DNA of 64,000 nucleotides. Origin: Tetradesmus obliquus. Taxonomy: Eukaryota; Chlorophyta; Chlorophyceae; Sphaeropleales; Scenedesmaceae. Made by a program: the position numbers and the translations under genes. The notes beneath the pieces are model-generated. The model saw nothing but the letters and a program-made list of their open reading frames with translations. It was not told where the DNA came from and searched no databases. The stretch's first letter is position 1; every line of letters begins with the position of its first letter. The stretch spans positions 62,001 to 126,000 of the forward strand of contig CP126194.1 of NCBI GenBank assembly GCA_030272155.1. Direction: 5' to 3'. Positions 23,248 to 35,113 of the stretch are shown here, piece after piece.

Positions 23248-24266
23248 CCGCAGGCAGCACGGACGCACCTGCAGGCAGCTGCAGCATCAGCTACAGGGGC
23301 CATCAGTTCACGGCGCCTCAGGGCAGCAAGCTGCGCAGCGCGATGCTGCTGGCTGGCGTGTCGCCACACAATGGCAAGGCGCAGCTGATCAACTGCAGGG
23401 GCCTGGGCACATGCGGCACATGCGCGGTGGAGATCAGGTGCGCGGACGGGGCAACTTGTGTGCAGCATGAGACACGCAGCAGCAAGATACATCCAGCGCG
23501 CTCAAGGATGCACTGCATGTGCCTCCAGCCTGGCTGTGCTTCAATATGCAACAGCAACAGCTTGCAGTTGTGGCGTACATATACAGATGTACCTATGGTG
23601 TGCTGGTGTTCGGCAGCGAGCAGAGTGTGGTTCCGCCCTCGTGAAAGCTCATGTGTTGCCAGGCAAGATTTATCTAAACAAAGCATTGGATGTTGTTGAC
23701 CTGCCGTGTGCAGGGGTGAGGTGGCACCTGCCAGCTGGACTGCTGCTGAGCAGCTGCGGCTCAACTTCCCGCCGCACAAGCCGCCCAACAACCAGCGCCT
23801 GAGGCTGGCCTGCCAGGTGGGCCCCTCTTGCGGTCATGACATCATCAGCAGCAGCCTTCCCTCGCCAGCAGTGCGGCACGTGCCTGGCTGGTTGCTGCCT
23901 GCACTCAGCAGCACGCAGGTGCTGCAGCAAGAGATGTGGCCCTTGCAGCTGCAGGAGGTCGCTGCCAGCGAGCCTGCACAGTCACTGAGTGCTGTACACA
24001 CAGCCTCACAGATGTGCTGCAAGTTGAGTGGCCACAAAGTGCTAACCACTGCACACCTGCACCGCTATGCATGTGTATGTGCTGCCTGCCAGGTGGCCTG
24101 TGTGGGTGCTGAGCTGGCTGTCACCAAGCGTGACAGGTTCTGGGGCCAGGGCGATGCAGTGCTGGGGCCAGCAGGGCCCGGGGAGTTCAGCCTGCCGCTG
24201 GGGGAGCTGGAGTTCCTGCTGGACAGTGACAGGCGGCAGCAGCAGCAGCAGCAGCACAAGCAGTAG
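22850..24266 (+). CDS. Plastid-type 2Fe-2S ferredoxin-like protein
   Basis: This predicted protein has about 209 aa. Exons are 22850-22970, about 23206-23437, 23714-23816 and 24093-24266, with phases consistent. The start ATG opens a plausible chloroplast transit peptide rich in Ala/Thr/Ser/Arg with few acidic residues. A poly-Ser linker coded by CAG repeats follows, then a beta-grasp ferredoxin domain. Cluster ligands are visible as INCRGLGTCGTCAVEI and the fourth Cys in RLRLACQ. The first spacing is Cys-X5-Cys-X2-Cys, one residue longer than the Cys-X4-Cys-X2-Cys of photosynthetic ferredoxins. The C-terminal extension includes KRDRFWGQ and a poly-Gln end. This is closest in style to plant ferredoxin-like proteins such as the PNSB3/NDF4 group, but I cannot place it. 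Electron transfer, or a structural role in a plastid complex, is inferred. The exon 2 acceptor is ambiguous among several CAGs. Confidence 0.77.
23207..23249 (+). repeat. CAG/AGC tract coding for poly-serine in the ferredoxin-like gene
   Basis: About fourteen triplets sit at or immediately after the 3' splice site of exon 2. Every CAG is a possible acceptor, so the exact length of the Ser linker may vary by splice choice. Confidence 0.8.
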
Positions 24267-25687
24267 CAGCAGCAGCAGCAGCAGCAGTGTACAATAGTAG
24301 CAGCAGGATCTTGTACACAGCATTGGGGTGTGTGGCACCAGTCAGTCAGCAGGGTAGCTGGCACTTAGGCCTCATTGCAATGTGTTGACAGACTGAGTGC
24401 GTAACTTTGCATGCAAGCAGGCAGGTGTTCACCTCTTGTGAAAGTTTCCCATTGAATACTGGTGCAATGATGTTTTTGCGGAACCAGGGCGCTTTACCCT
24501 GCATGTGGAGTATATGTGTGGCAGCACATGCCGCGGACTGCAGCGGGCACAAGCATCCTCTACGCTGCTAATGCGGGTGTGGGTGTGTTGCGGGCCGCGG
24601 CGCTCAGCCTACAGCAGAAGTCTGGTGAGGGGACTGTCAGCACTATGCCGGCCAGCAGCTTTGCGGCCTGTGGCCATTGCCCAGTAGCAGTGCTGTGTGA
24701 CCACCAGATGCTGAGAACCTGCCTGCACCCAGCTTGGACCAAGCCTGGTATGCATTGCCAAAGCACTTCCATGCGAGTGACTGGCATTTACTGATCAATG
24801 TGGTACTTGATGACAGTGTTGAGAGTTTCAGTTTTGACTACAGCTCTACCTCAGGCTGCGGGCTGCTAGCCATCAGGCTGCAGACACTTATCTGCTGCAA
24901 TATGTTGCATGCTTTTGCAGAATGTATTGTCTTCCATGCAATTCTTTATACATGCTGCAGCACTGCTGGCAGCTGCGCGTCATCTGATCTGATGATGCAG
25001 TGCTTGTATCGTGATGCCAGGTTGTTTGCAGCAGGCACGCCGGGCACTGCTGCCTTTCATTCAGTCATTTATCATCCTTTGCCCAAATCACGGCATGTCT
25101 GCCTGTTTTAGCCACTAGCTGTAGTACAGCAGGCCTGCTGCAGGGCCTGATGCGCCTTTGTGGCGTGCTGCATGAGCCCGGTTTTGCAATGTCACCGTTG
25201 ATAACTGGTAAAAGTCTGATCCTCAGCACCAAGCTCTGTTCCATGCACCACTTGTCAAGTACGGTACAGTCCACTCTCTCTGCGACTGTCAGAACATGCG
25301 CGTGCACGGCATTGAAGGATGACTGCTGGACTGCTGCAGCACGCTGCACCACCAATGCAAACTTTGGGGTTCAGTCTGGAACTGCGACGCAGTGCACAGC
25401 GCCAATGCCGCTATCCGTCACACCATGCTGAGTTTCACAGCTGAACACCTCTCGCACGCAATACATGCACGGGCTGCGCCCCACCATCGTGCTGGTTTGC
25501 ACTACCGCATGCCCCGTTTGCTGCTGAACACTAATGCCTAGCCATTCCCACCAACAAAGGCAGTACACACGCTTGAGCCATACCCTACACACAAGCGTCA
25601 AGCATCCGAGTGAGGCGAAAACGTGGTCCAGCATCAGCCACCGCGCAGCTGCTTGCTGTGCAGCACAAACCGCCAAAAGCAATTGCG
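24267..25687. other. Intergenic region between convergent genes
   Basis: This 1.4-kb region lies between the ferredoxin-like gene (+) and the mTERF-like gene (-). A second CAG run follows the ferredoxin-like stop at about 24267-24287. I see no coding exon. Confidence 0.45.
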
Positions 25688-27857
25688 TCATGCGCTGGAG
25701 CCTTCAGCAGCTGCTGCAGCAGCAGCTGGGGCTGTGCTGCTAGCCGCCTGGCTGTGCCGCTGCTGCAGAGCTGCAGCGCTGCTGCTGCTGCTGGGGCTGC
25801 CAGTCCTGGCCCGCCCTGCCAGCCGCAGCTGCTGCCTGCTGCCACGCTGGCCCAGCCGCCGAGCTTGCTGCTGCTGCTGCTGCTGCTGCTGGGCTGCCTG
25901 CACCCTCCAGGGTGCTGCACATGCCTGCAGTGCAGCACACACGCCAGCACAACACACAGCAGGGAGATGTCAGGACATGTGACAAGCACTGCCAGCTGCC
26001 GTCAGCAACACAGCCGCCCCTGGGACAGCATCCATCAACTGCCCGCGATGCACAGCCCTCAACAGGCGACACTCAGCAAGGCCACAAAGCAGCACTGCAG
26101 CAGCAGCTGCGACATGCAACCAGCACCCGCGCTGCCTCTCCCTCCACCCACCCCTCCCTCAACCGTCCTCACCCTACCCCTGCCTCACCTGCTGCTGCTG
26201 CTGCCCCGCCTCGCCCGCTGTCCAGCTGACCCACTTGCTGTACTCAGGGAACTTGGCGCAGAAGGCCGCCTCCCGCAGCTGTACCGCGTCCATCAGCGGC
26301 GTGGCGCTCTCGCGCCCAGACTCCGCCAGGTACTGCAGCCGCCGCCACGCCACGGGCAGGTGCAGCAGCACCACACCCAGCACCTTTGGCGGCAGCTGCC
26401 TGAAGGTGGCGTGGAACAGCGCGTCACGCATCATGAGGTCACGCAGCCAGCGGCACCTGTGGTGCCAGCAGCAGCAGCAGCAATGCAGGAGTGCAGGGAC
26501 AGCACAGTGCAGGGTGAACTGAGTTGAGTCCTTGGAAAACTGTCTTTGAAATGGTGGTGAGCACGGCTGTGCTGTGTCGGTTCAACATGCAAACCAGTGC
26601 AGGTGAGCTGCTGCAGCCCCTCGACCCCAGTGAAGCAGCAGACAGACAGCACAAGAGCAAGCCAGGCAAAACAGCACCCGCCACAACAGACCGCAGCGCC
26701 CAACAACCGCTGCAACCTCCTCCTATTGCACAACAAACTGTGCCGCCCCGCTGCGCCTCACCTGCCGTGCACCTCGCGTGGTGACAGCCGCAGCAGCAGC
26801 GGGTGCTCCAGCACCAGCTGCGCCTTGAAAGCCGGCGCAAACTTCCACACGCTCAGCGCGCGCCAGCTGCGCGCCAGCTGGCTGGCGTCGCGCGTCAGCA
26901 GCGCGGGCCGCTGCATCACCACCACCACAGCAGCCTCAGCACTCAGCCCCGTCAGCGCCTGCAGGGACCCCAGCTTGCGGCTCAAATCACCGCTGCTGCG
27001 CGTTAGCAAACTCGGCTCCTGCAGCAGCAGCCGCCGCAGCTGCCCTGTGCTGCACCCACCCAGCAGCGCCTGCAGCCCCGCTGCCTTTGCTGCCGTGCTG
27101 GCCGCACTATACTCCAGCAGTGCAGGCACGCGGCCCACCATGCGCACCGCCTGGCTGCGCGACAGCCCTAGGGCTTGCTGCAGCGCCGCCAGCTTGGCCG
27201 CAAGTGTGTCGGGGCTGTTGCCCAGCAGCGGCGGCCGCGCCACCAGCAGGCAAGAGGCCTGCGCGGGCGACATGCGCAGCGCCGTGGCGGCTGCTTTCAG
27301 ACGGGCTGCGAGCTCAGCCGGCTCCGCCAGCAGCACGAATGGCTGCGCCAGCGCCACCTTGCAGGCACGCGAGATGGGCGTGCACAGCACCGTGGCGGTG
27401 GCGTGCAGCCGCGCAGGCATGCTGCCAGGCTGCAGGAACAGCAGCGCTGGCTGGCGGCGCACCGCCGTGGCGACTGCATGCGTTGACGCGCGCAGCGCTG
27501 GGGCCAGCGCCTGCAGCGAGCCCTGCAGCTGCTCCACTGGTGTTGACAGCAGCAGCGGCTCCCGCGCAGTGAGTGCAGCCAGGTCTTCCCGGCTGCAGTG
27601 CAGCAGCTGGCAGAGCGACTGCTGCCGCTGCTCGCGCTGGCCCTCCTCATGTGACAGGGCAGGGCGCTGCAGCTGCTGGCGATGCTGCGGGAATAGCAGG
27701 CGCTGCTGCTGCTGCTGTGGCTGCTGCGGGTGGTCCTGCTGTGGATGATGAGACAACTGCTGCTCTGCTTGCTGCTGTTGCTGCTGCTGTTGTCTCTGCA
27801 TGCTCGGACGCTGCAGCAGCTGCAGAGGCTGTTTTTGGCGGTGCTGTGTATGCTGCA

Positions 27858-27900
<43 letters not shown>

Positions 27901-28418
27901 AACACCCACTGCTGACTGCTGCGGCTGCTCATGCTGCTGCAGCTGTGCTTGTTCCTGCTGTTGCCCTGGCTGTTCCTGCTGCTGCTGCTCATGCTGCTGT
28001 TGCAGCAGCCACTCCTCAGGCTGAGTTGGGATGTGCTGGGCAAGCAGCTCCAGGTGGTGCACCTGCGCCTCAAACACCTCTGCATGCAGCAAGGCAGCAA
28101 CAGCATGAGGCACGGGATAAGCAGCATGCCCAATCAGCGGCACTCATTGGACAACAAGAAGCAGACAGTCTCATCATGCACACCATTGCAGGCAACCACA
28201 ACTTGCAGATCAGCAGCTTAGAAGCACTGCAGTGCCATACTTATCATGATAGCACTCGATTGCTGCAGAGGTGCAGAATGCCTGAGGGAGAACATTGGGC
28301 GCACCTGCTGCTTCTTGCGACCTGGTGGCAGCAGCTTGCGCTGCAAGCCGTGGTGGCGAGCAGACCTGCCTGATGATACCTGCAGGTGCATGAAAGAAGC
28401 CTTGGTAAGGGGACTCAT
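25688..28418 (-). CDS. mTERF-like organelle nucleic-acid-binding protein
   Basis: The minus-strand exons are 28241-28418, 26762-28079, 26189-26456 and a tentative last exon 25688-25897, giving about 657 aa. Residues 1-59 (MSPLTKASFMHLQ..., basic, Ser/Gln-rich) look like a plastid or mitochondrial presequence. A Gln-rich region of about 130 residues follows, coded by CTG/CAG repeats. The core is a series of mTERF-type helical repeats of about 30-35 residues, each with a PxLL-like signature: REPLLLSTP, RQPALLFLQP, ARPPLLGNSP, RVPALLEYSA, QEPSLLTRSS, QRPALLTRDA and EHPLLLRLSP. It ends with FCAKFPEYSKW. The family binds organelle DNA or RNA and affects transcription, splicing or ribosome assembly. 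The last exon is Ala/Ser/Gln-rich and uncertain. Without it the frame stops at about 26174. The start rests on exact phase match between exon 1 and exon 2. Confidence 0.78.
27857..27900 (-). repeat. CTG/CAG tract coding for poly-glutamine in the mTERF-like gene
   Basis: About fourteen triplets are read as Gln on the minus strand, within a longer Gln-rich region (about 27690-28020). Confidence 0.88.
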
Positions 28419-30199
28419 GTGTCACCATGAACATGAGGGGCAGGCACAACGCTGTTGCAGGAGATGCTGTCAGGTGCTGGCCATGCTACATACCTGCTGC
28501 TGTGCGGTTGCATGATTGCCCTGCCACCTGCAAAGAGTGCACACCCTCCATGTCAGCAGTCAGGAATGTTTCATGATCAAAGCAACACGCTGCCTGCAAT
28601 TCACCGCACCAGGCTTGCCCTAGCAGGTGGGCGATGTCCCAGCAGCATGTTCGCTGCCACACAGAGACCACAATGGGTTTATAGCTGGAACTTATTTCAA
28701 AAAAAGATTTGAAAACGCTCAGTATCTCTCACAACACATCTGGCAAGGCAAGCATGGTGAAACCAGGAGCAACACCGTTGGTCCAACTAGCAGAGCGCGA
28801 TGACAATACCTAGTTTAGCCACATTGAATGCTGCAGAGATCGCACTGCGCAACCCTCGACTTGGTTACCCCACGAGATGTGACATGTCAGGTGGACCAGC
28901 AGCTTTCGTCCGTTTTGAACAATGTTGAGATCATAATGTGTCGTTTGAGAACTCAAAGTATCCTAGGGGCCGCTCGTCTGGAAAAGTTCAAAAAGCCTGA
29001 CAGCCCTGTGGACCTGACAGCTGCAGGCAGCACGTTCAAACCAATGCGAATACAATGCAACCTGACATCGAGACGTTTATCAGAGGACACATGGTTGGCA
29101 TGACTGTCGTCTCTGAGACAGTAACTGACCTGCCCATAACTCTGGACCTCAGCATTCAATGTTTAAGTCCAAAATCAACACCTGAGGATGCACACTGTGC
29201 AGACTGATGTCATGAGGGCAAAAGGTCCGCAAAGCTCTATGGCACAGGCGTGCAAGCTAGTTTATCACTCCAGCAAGCAACTTATGCCAACCCAATGGGT
29301 ATCAGATACCGACAGCTGACACAACAACACAGCGATGCATCGCAACGCCTAGGGCTGAGCACGCGCTTTGTACTTGAGGACGAGCTGTGCATGTCAAGCT
29401 GGCGTCCAAAATCCTGTGCCAGCCTGCCGGACTGTGTCTGCAGAAGCCAGCCTGCACAAGCTGTTGCAGCTGTGTCTGCAGGAACCAGCCTGGACAAGCA
29501 ACACAAGCACTAGCCGTACACAGCAAGCTGCAGCAGCTGCGAACAAGCTGTTGTTGTGCATTCTTTGCGGCTTGCGCAGCACTGCCGCCACGCGGGGGCA
29601 CAAGCCCAGGCCTGCCACACCAATGACCGCCCTGACTCATTTGTGGAAGCCCACGCCAGGACTCAGCAGACAACTGCTACTTGTGAAGTAGAGCAGCACA
29701 GCAGGGGCAGCTGATTTATCGCCCGAGCATATATTATTGTCACACACACAAGCCTGGCATGCTTCAAGTCACTGGCAAAATAAGGTCGTTATCATCCACC
29801 CGCCACTGGTGCCTTGCACACAGCGGCGCAAGCAGCATTGCACTGCCATTTGGAGCTGCACTTGCGCACATCGATCAAAAACCCATATTTGTCACATTAT
29901 AACATAGATCGCGCTGCTGTCTGCCTCCCCTTCCTCACTCTGCAGGCCACTGCCAGTGCCTGGCATGCAACTGCTACATGTCGCAGCACAGCCGGGATGG
30001 CTGGCTAGCATGACTGAATAGCAACAGACAAAGCCCGGCAGACGCTGAGGCAACGAACTCAGAAATTTCCCCAGGGACCACATGCAACACAGTGTTGAAC
30101 ACATGCATCACTAGCATTGGTGTTGAACTGCAGGCGCTGTCAGTGCGGCATTTACGCATATAGCTCACAACCCATCACGATACGTCTGCAACCTCATCA
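28419..30199. other. Intergenic region between tandem minus-strand genes
   Basis: This is about 1.8 kb. It holds the 3' end of the giant membrane-protein gene and the promoter of the mTERF-like gene. Near 29432-29512 there are two diverged copies of a ~39-bp unit (TGTGTCTGCAGAAGCCAGCC and TGTGTCTGCAGGAACCAGCC). I see no gene. Confidence 0.45.
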
Positions 30200-31000
30200 T
30201 CACGCGTCGCTGATGTCCACCTCCTCTCCCTCGCCCTCCTCCTCCTCATCGCCACCCCCCAGGTTCATGGCAATGCCAGCCCCTGCAGTCATGCAGCTGT
30301 TGACCACCGCCCCCATGCTGCTGGCCCCAGTGAAGGCGGCCACGCCAAGGAAGATGAACACAAACACCAGCAGCAGGATCAGCACCGCGTAGGCCAGCAG
30401 CGCCAGCAGCCAGCCCATGGTGACGCCTGCCTTGGCCATATGGCGCTCCACGATCTGCGCCTGCAGCAGCTCAAAGCCCTCCTGCAGGGTTCGGGGCAGG
30501 GAGGCAGGGGGGGAGGGGCCATGAGTAGTGTGGGTTTAGTGAGTGTGTGGGTACACTTTCCAAGTTCAGGCACAGGCATTGTTGACTGGCCTGTGACAGG
30601 TGCACATGCATGCCACGGGCCGGGATGCTGTGTGCTGCTTGAGGGTGAGCAAGCAAGCCGTGTGACGACTCGTCACTGACGAGCATGGCACCAGGGGAGA
30701 TGGCTTGGGCAGACTGCTGGCAACTGATGCCCCAGACAGCAGTGAACAACGGGACGCATACACCTACAGTGCGTGGCAGCAGACCTCCTATTGGCCTCAT
30801 GGCACGGCTGGAGAGGCAATGCAGCTTCCGTTGAGTTGCGCAAAAAAAAGTGTCATGCTCCCTCCGTCCTCCCAGCCCCCACCTGGAACTCGGTGTAGCC
30901 GATGTGGCCGTCTGCCGACTTGTCGATGCGCGCAAACAGCTTGCGGCGCTTGTCCTCCAGCAGCCGGATGTCCAGGTGCTCCAGCAGCGCACAGAACTCT

Positions 31001-31068
<68 letters not shown>

Positions 31069-33428
31069 TGGTCAGGCAGTGTGACAAGCAGCAGTGCCAC
31101 AATGCTGCCAGCATGCAGCGGGGCTTGCATCTGACACAGCAATGAGCCAAGCTGATGTTGGCAGACGCAGATGGTTGGAGCTGCAGCATTTGACAATGCT
31201 ACAGCCTAGCAGAGCTGCATAGAGGCCCGTGGATCTGCCTCCTCTGCTTATTGCCGTACCTGAGTAGTCCAGTGAGTCATCGTCTGCTGCAAACATCTTG
31301 AACATGCTGTAGCACTCCAGCGGGTCGCCCCCCTTGCCACCCGCACCACTGCCACTGCCACTGCCACTGGCAGCACCTGCTGCAGGCGCTGCTGCTGTTG
31401 CTGCTGCTTGCTGTTTGCTCGCCCCACCACTGCTGCTCATGCGCCGCGCAGCAGCCGCAGGTGCTGCTGCACCTGCTTCTGCCGAGCCGCTCCACACCTG
31501 GCTGGCCTGCTGGCTGGGGCCCACGCTGCCGCCAGCTGCCAGCCTACCACCGCCAGCACCGCTGCTGCCTCCCACCCCAGCACGCTGCCTGCCTGCAGCT
31601 CCCTCATCATCATCGGCAGCGCTGCTGCGCCGCATCCTTGGCCACACAGCCAGGCCCAGGCCTGGCTTGGCAGCAACGGCAGTGCCAGCCAGCGCCCCTG
31701 CCATGCCGGCACCCACTGCGCCAACCCCCACACCCATCAGCGCAGCCATGGCGCTGTGATCTGGCTGCTCTGCACTGCTGCCATCTCCGCTGCCGGCTGC
31801 ACCCCAGCCGCCTTCCTCGCCACCTGCAGTGCCTCTCGACAGGCTGGCGGCTGCCCGCACTGCCGCTGCGTCTGCTGCCTCAGCTGCCGCTGCCAGCTTG
31901 TCCTGCAGCAGCGCGTCAGTCTGTGCCGTGGCCTCCTCCGCTGCTGAGATCTTCTCAGCAAAGGCGTCCAGCACGCTGCTGCTGAGCGAGTCACGGTAGC
32001 TGTAGCAGCGCAGCGCAACAACACACCTTGTCAGCACAGATGCCACAAGGCCTCTTCCACAGAGGAGCAGTTAAGGCACGTACATATGCCAGTGCGGCAC
32101 TGTGCCAAACTTGGCCCAAAAACAAGTTTCTGCGCAGGAACAGATGTACACATGAGCACCAGCATAAGCGCTGTTGCTGCCGTTGCCCACAGCTGCATTG
32201 GTGTGCGTTGCGTACAGCGTGTACATTGTGCCCTGCCAACTGGTGCTTTCGGCAATGCCACCAGTGGCGGAAGCATACAAGCACAGCAGCACCAGTGCTA
32301 CCGCTGACCTCCCCCATCTGGCTGCAGCGTGCTGCCCCACCTGTTGAACTTGGCGAGCAGGCGGCCCCAGGTGCTGCGCGAGTGTGCCACCAGCGTGATG
32401 GCGGCCACGCTGTAGGGCAGGAACTTGTTGGGGTTGATCAGCTGGGGCGGTGTTGGCGGGGAATAGAAAGCAGCAGCAGCAGGAGCAGTGGGAAGACGGT
32501 TAGCAAGGCCGATGCCATGTGCTGGCGGCAAACCTGGCGCCTTGTCCATTCAGTGCGGCTGCATCACAGACAACTCAAGTAGGGCACAGTGCAGCTGGAT
32601 GATGAGTAACATGCTGAGATCTGGCACATGCATTGCCAGCATGTGTTGTGCATCCACATCGCAGCTGCGTCTGCACAGCTGGCTGCTCAGCCGGGTTGCG
32701 GCAGCCCCCAGCCAGCCCCGAGCAAGCCAGCCCGCCACTCACCGCGCCCAGCACCACCCAGCAGAACACCTCGAACAGGTACGCCACCAGCACGCCCACC
32801 AGCGCCACCAGGTAGCCCCACAGCAGCGTCTTGGGCAGCGCACGCCACGGCCGCTCCTCATAGGCCTCCAGCACATAGTGCATGAGCAGCTTGACGTAGC
32901 ACAGCGCCACCCAGCCGATGCCCGCCCACACCATGGCGCTGAGGAGAGGAAAGAAGTCCAGGCGCAGGTGCGCCAGGGGGGCCCGCCTGAACTCGTCCAG
33001 CGTGAGCAGCGGCTGGATGGAGGTGGTGGCGCTGAAGGCGCCCTGGAAGCCTGCAGGGGGGGAGAGGAGGGGATGGGGGGGGGGGCAGGGACAGCAGGGT
33101 CAGGCGCAGCAGGGTCAGGCGCAGCTTACAACTGCCAATTATAGCTACTGATGGGTGTTTGAAGTGCAGGAGCTACCTAGTAGGGTTGTGTAGCGCTGCT
33201 GGTTGTGGCATATGGTGGAGGCCGTTGTGGCAGGGGTGTAGGTGTGTTCACGCATGCAGCAGTCATCATCTGCTGTCAGCGCAGCCAGCCGAGCGCGCAC
33301 GCACCGAACACGATGACGAACAGTGGCATGGGCAGCGCCCAGATGAACAGTGTGTGCAGCAGCACTGCCAGCAGGTCTGCGGCCAGGTACACCAGCCTGT
33401 TGGCATCACGCGGGTAGTCGCTGAAGTC
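30200..33428 (-). other. Giant gene, exons 26-31: membrane cluster, EF-hand and C-terminus
   Basis: Exons are 33305-33428, 32743-33050, 32341-32441, 31260-31999, 30883-30998 and 30200-30481. Exons 26 and 27 encode three hydrophobic helices, including LVYLAADLLAVLLHTLFIWA and LLWGYLVALVGVLVAYLF. Exon 29 is a long Ala/Gly/Ser-rich region containing a Gly/Ala hydrophobic stretch. Exon 30 encodes the EF-hand loop DKSADGHIGYTE, with Asp at positions 1 and 5, Ser at 3, Gly at 6, Ile at 8 and Glu at 12, so all key positions are present. Exon 31 begins right after it, with the helix WLLALLAYAVLILLLVFVFI and an acidic end DEEEEGEGEE. The EF-hand therefore sits directly before a transmembrane helix. 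Confidence 0.75.
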
Positions 33429-35075
33429 CTGCAGGAGGGCAGCAGCAACAGCAGCAGTGGGCCAGGTGCTGTGCACATGAAGCAGTTCCTAACAATGAAA
33501 ACTACTCACAGAAGGGCCACAAGTGCCAGATGAGGGCACCGCAGTAATCAAGCCCCATTGTTGCAAGATTTCATGCACATGCCAGGTGCCAGGTCCCTGG
33601 CGGTGGAGTCCATCAAAAGGTAGACAGAGCAACTGCTGCAGCAGCATTCAGTGCAGCACTGCTGCTGCTGCAGCAGCTGCTCTGTCTGCCGCTGATGGAC
33701 AAGCACTGGCTGCTGCTGCAGCCAGCCGCCCACCTGCTGGTCCACCAGCACGCCAAACATGGTGTGCTCCGGCTGCTGCACAAACTTGAAGCCAAAGGCA
33801 GCCACCTCCTCGCCAGACAGCGGCCGCTTCGCAGCACCAGCAGCAGCAGCAGCAGGCGGCTGCCCTGCCGCAGCAGCTGCAGCTGCTGCCTGCAGCCCCA
33901 AGCTGGAGGCCTTTGCAGCAAGCAGGCCAGCACCTGCCAGGCTAGCAGCCAGCCTGGGGCCCTGCAGTGCTGCTGCTGACGCCTCAGGCCCTGCCAGCCC
34001 CCCAGCACCAGACAGCGCAGCAGCAGCAGCACCTGCCCTGGACAGGCCAGCAGCAGTAGCAGCAGCCCCGCCGGCAGTTGACAGCCCTGGCGCTGCTGCT
34101 GCGCCCGCCCTGGCTCTCTGCCAGCGCTTGAACTGGCGCTGCATCACCTCCAGGTCCACCTCATCACTCACAAAGTTGGCAGTCACGTCATATGTCTCAC
34201 GCAGGAACACAGCCAGCGGCTCATCGCTGTGTGCCAGCAGATCCTGCAGCTTGGTGGAGGGCAGCTTCTTGCCTGCCCTGCTGGCCTTACGAGCCTCCTC
34301 TGCTGTGGTGACAGCAGGCGCATTCACAGCAGTGCCCCGCCTGCTGCCAGGCTTGCCCACCCCACCCACTGCACTACCGCAGCCAGCGCCGGCGTTGCTC
34401 TGCCGCCGCAGCGTGGCCAGCGTGTCCAGTGCCTCCTCCTCATCGCTGCTGTCGCCATCCGCCCAGCTGCGGCGCTGCTGCTGCTGGGCCGGCTGCAGCA
34501 GCTCCTGCTGCTGCTCCTCTCCGCCGCTGGTTGCTGCCAGCTGCTGCAGGAACTCTGCCTCATCGCCAACAGCCCCACCTGCTGCAGCTGCTGCTTGTGG
34601 TGCTGCCTGGTGCAGCTGCGCAAAGGAAGGCACCGAGCCTGGCGGCAGTGGGGGCAGCTGGCCTGCATTACAGCAAGCGATGCAAAACAGTGGCGGCACT
34701 GGCTTTTGCGGGTTTTCATGTCGAAGATTGATGGGCCTACCACGGCAATGTTTCTGGGCTTTCCTGGTGCAGACACAAGCTTAAACTGCCTCCACATGCC
34801 AACCAGATGCAGCTGTACAGATGGTTGTAATTATGACTGCCACCTGCCCACGGCTGCGCACCTGCCCAGGAGGGCCGTGCAGCAGGCTCTCTGCGCCCAT
34901 CCATGGACATGGGCAGCAGCTGGCCTGATGGAGGGGAGCATGGGCGCGGCAGCGGCGCGTCCTCAGCCGCATCATATGCTGCTGCTGCTGCAGCTCCGCT
35001 GGCATGGCAGGGCAGCACCAGCAGGGATGCCTCGTTCAGGGCCAGCTGCTCCTGCAGGAGATGATGGCAGCAGGT

Positions 35076-35113
<38 letters not shown>

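Noticed and set aside
27573..28373. 266-codon plus-strand frame rich in Ala
   Set aside because: It is the antisense shadow of the Gln-rich CTG-coded part of the mTERF-like gene.
33759..34784. 341-codon plus-strand frame rich in Ala/Ser/Pro
   Set aside because: It is antisense to exon 25 of the giant gene, which has the phase-consistent splice sites.
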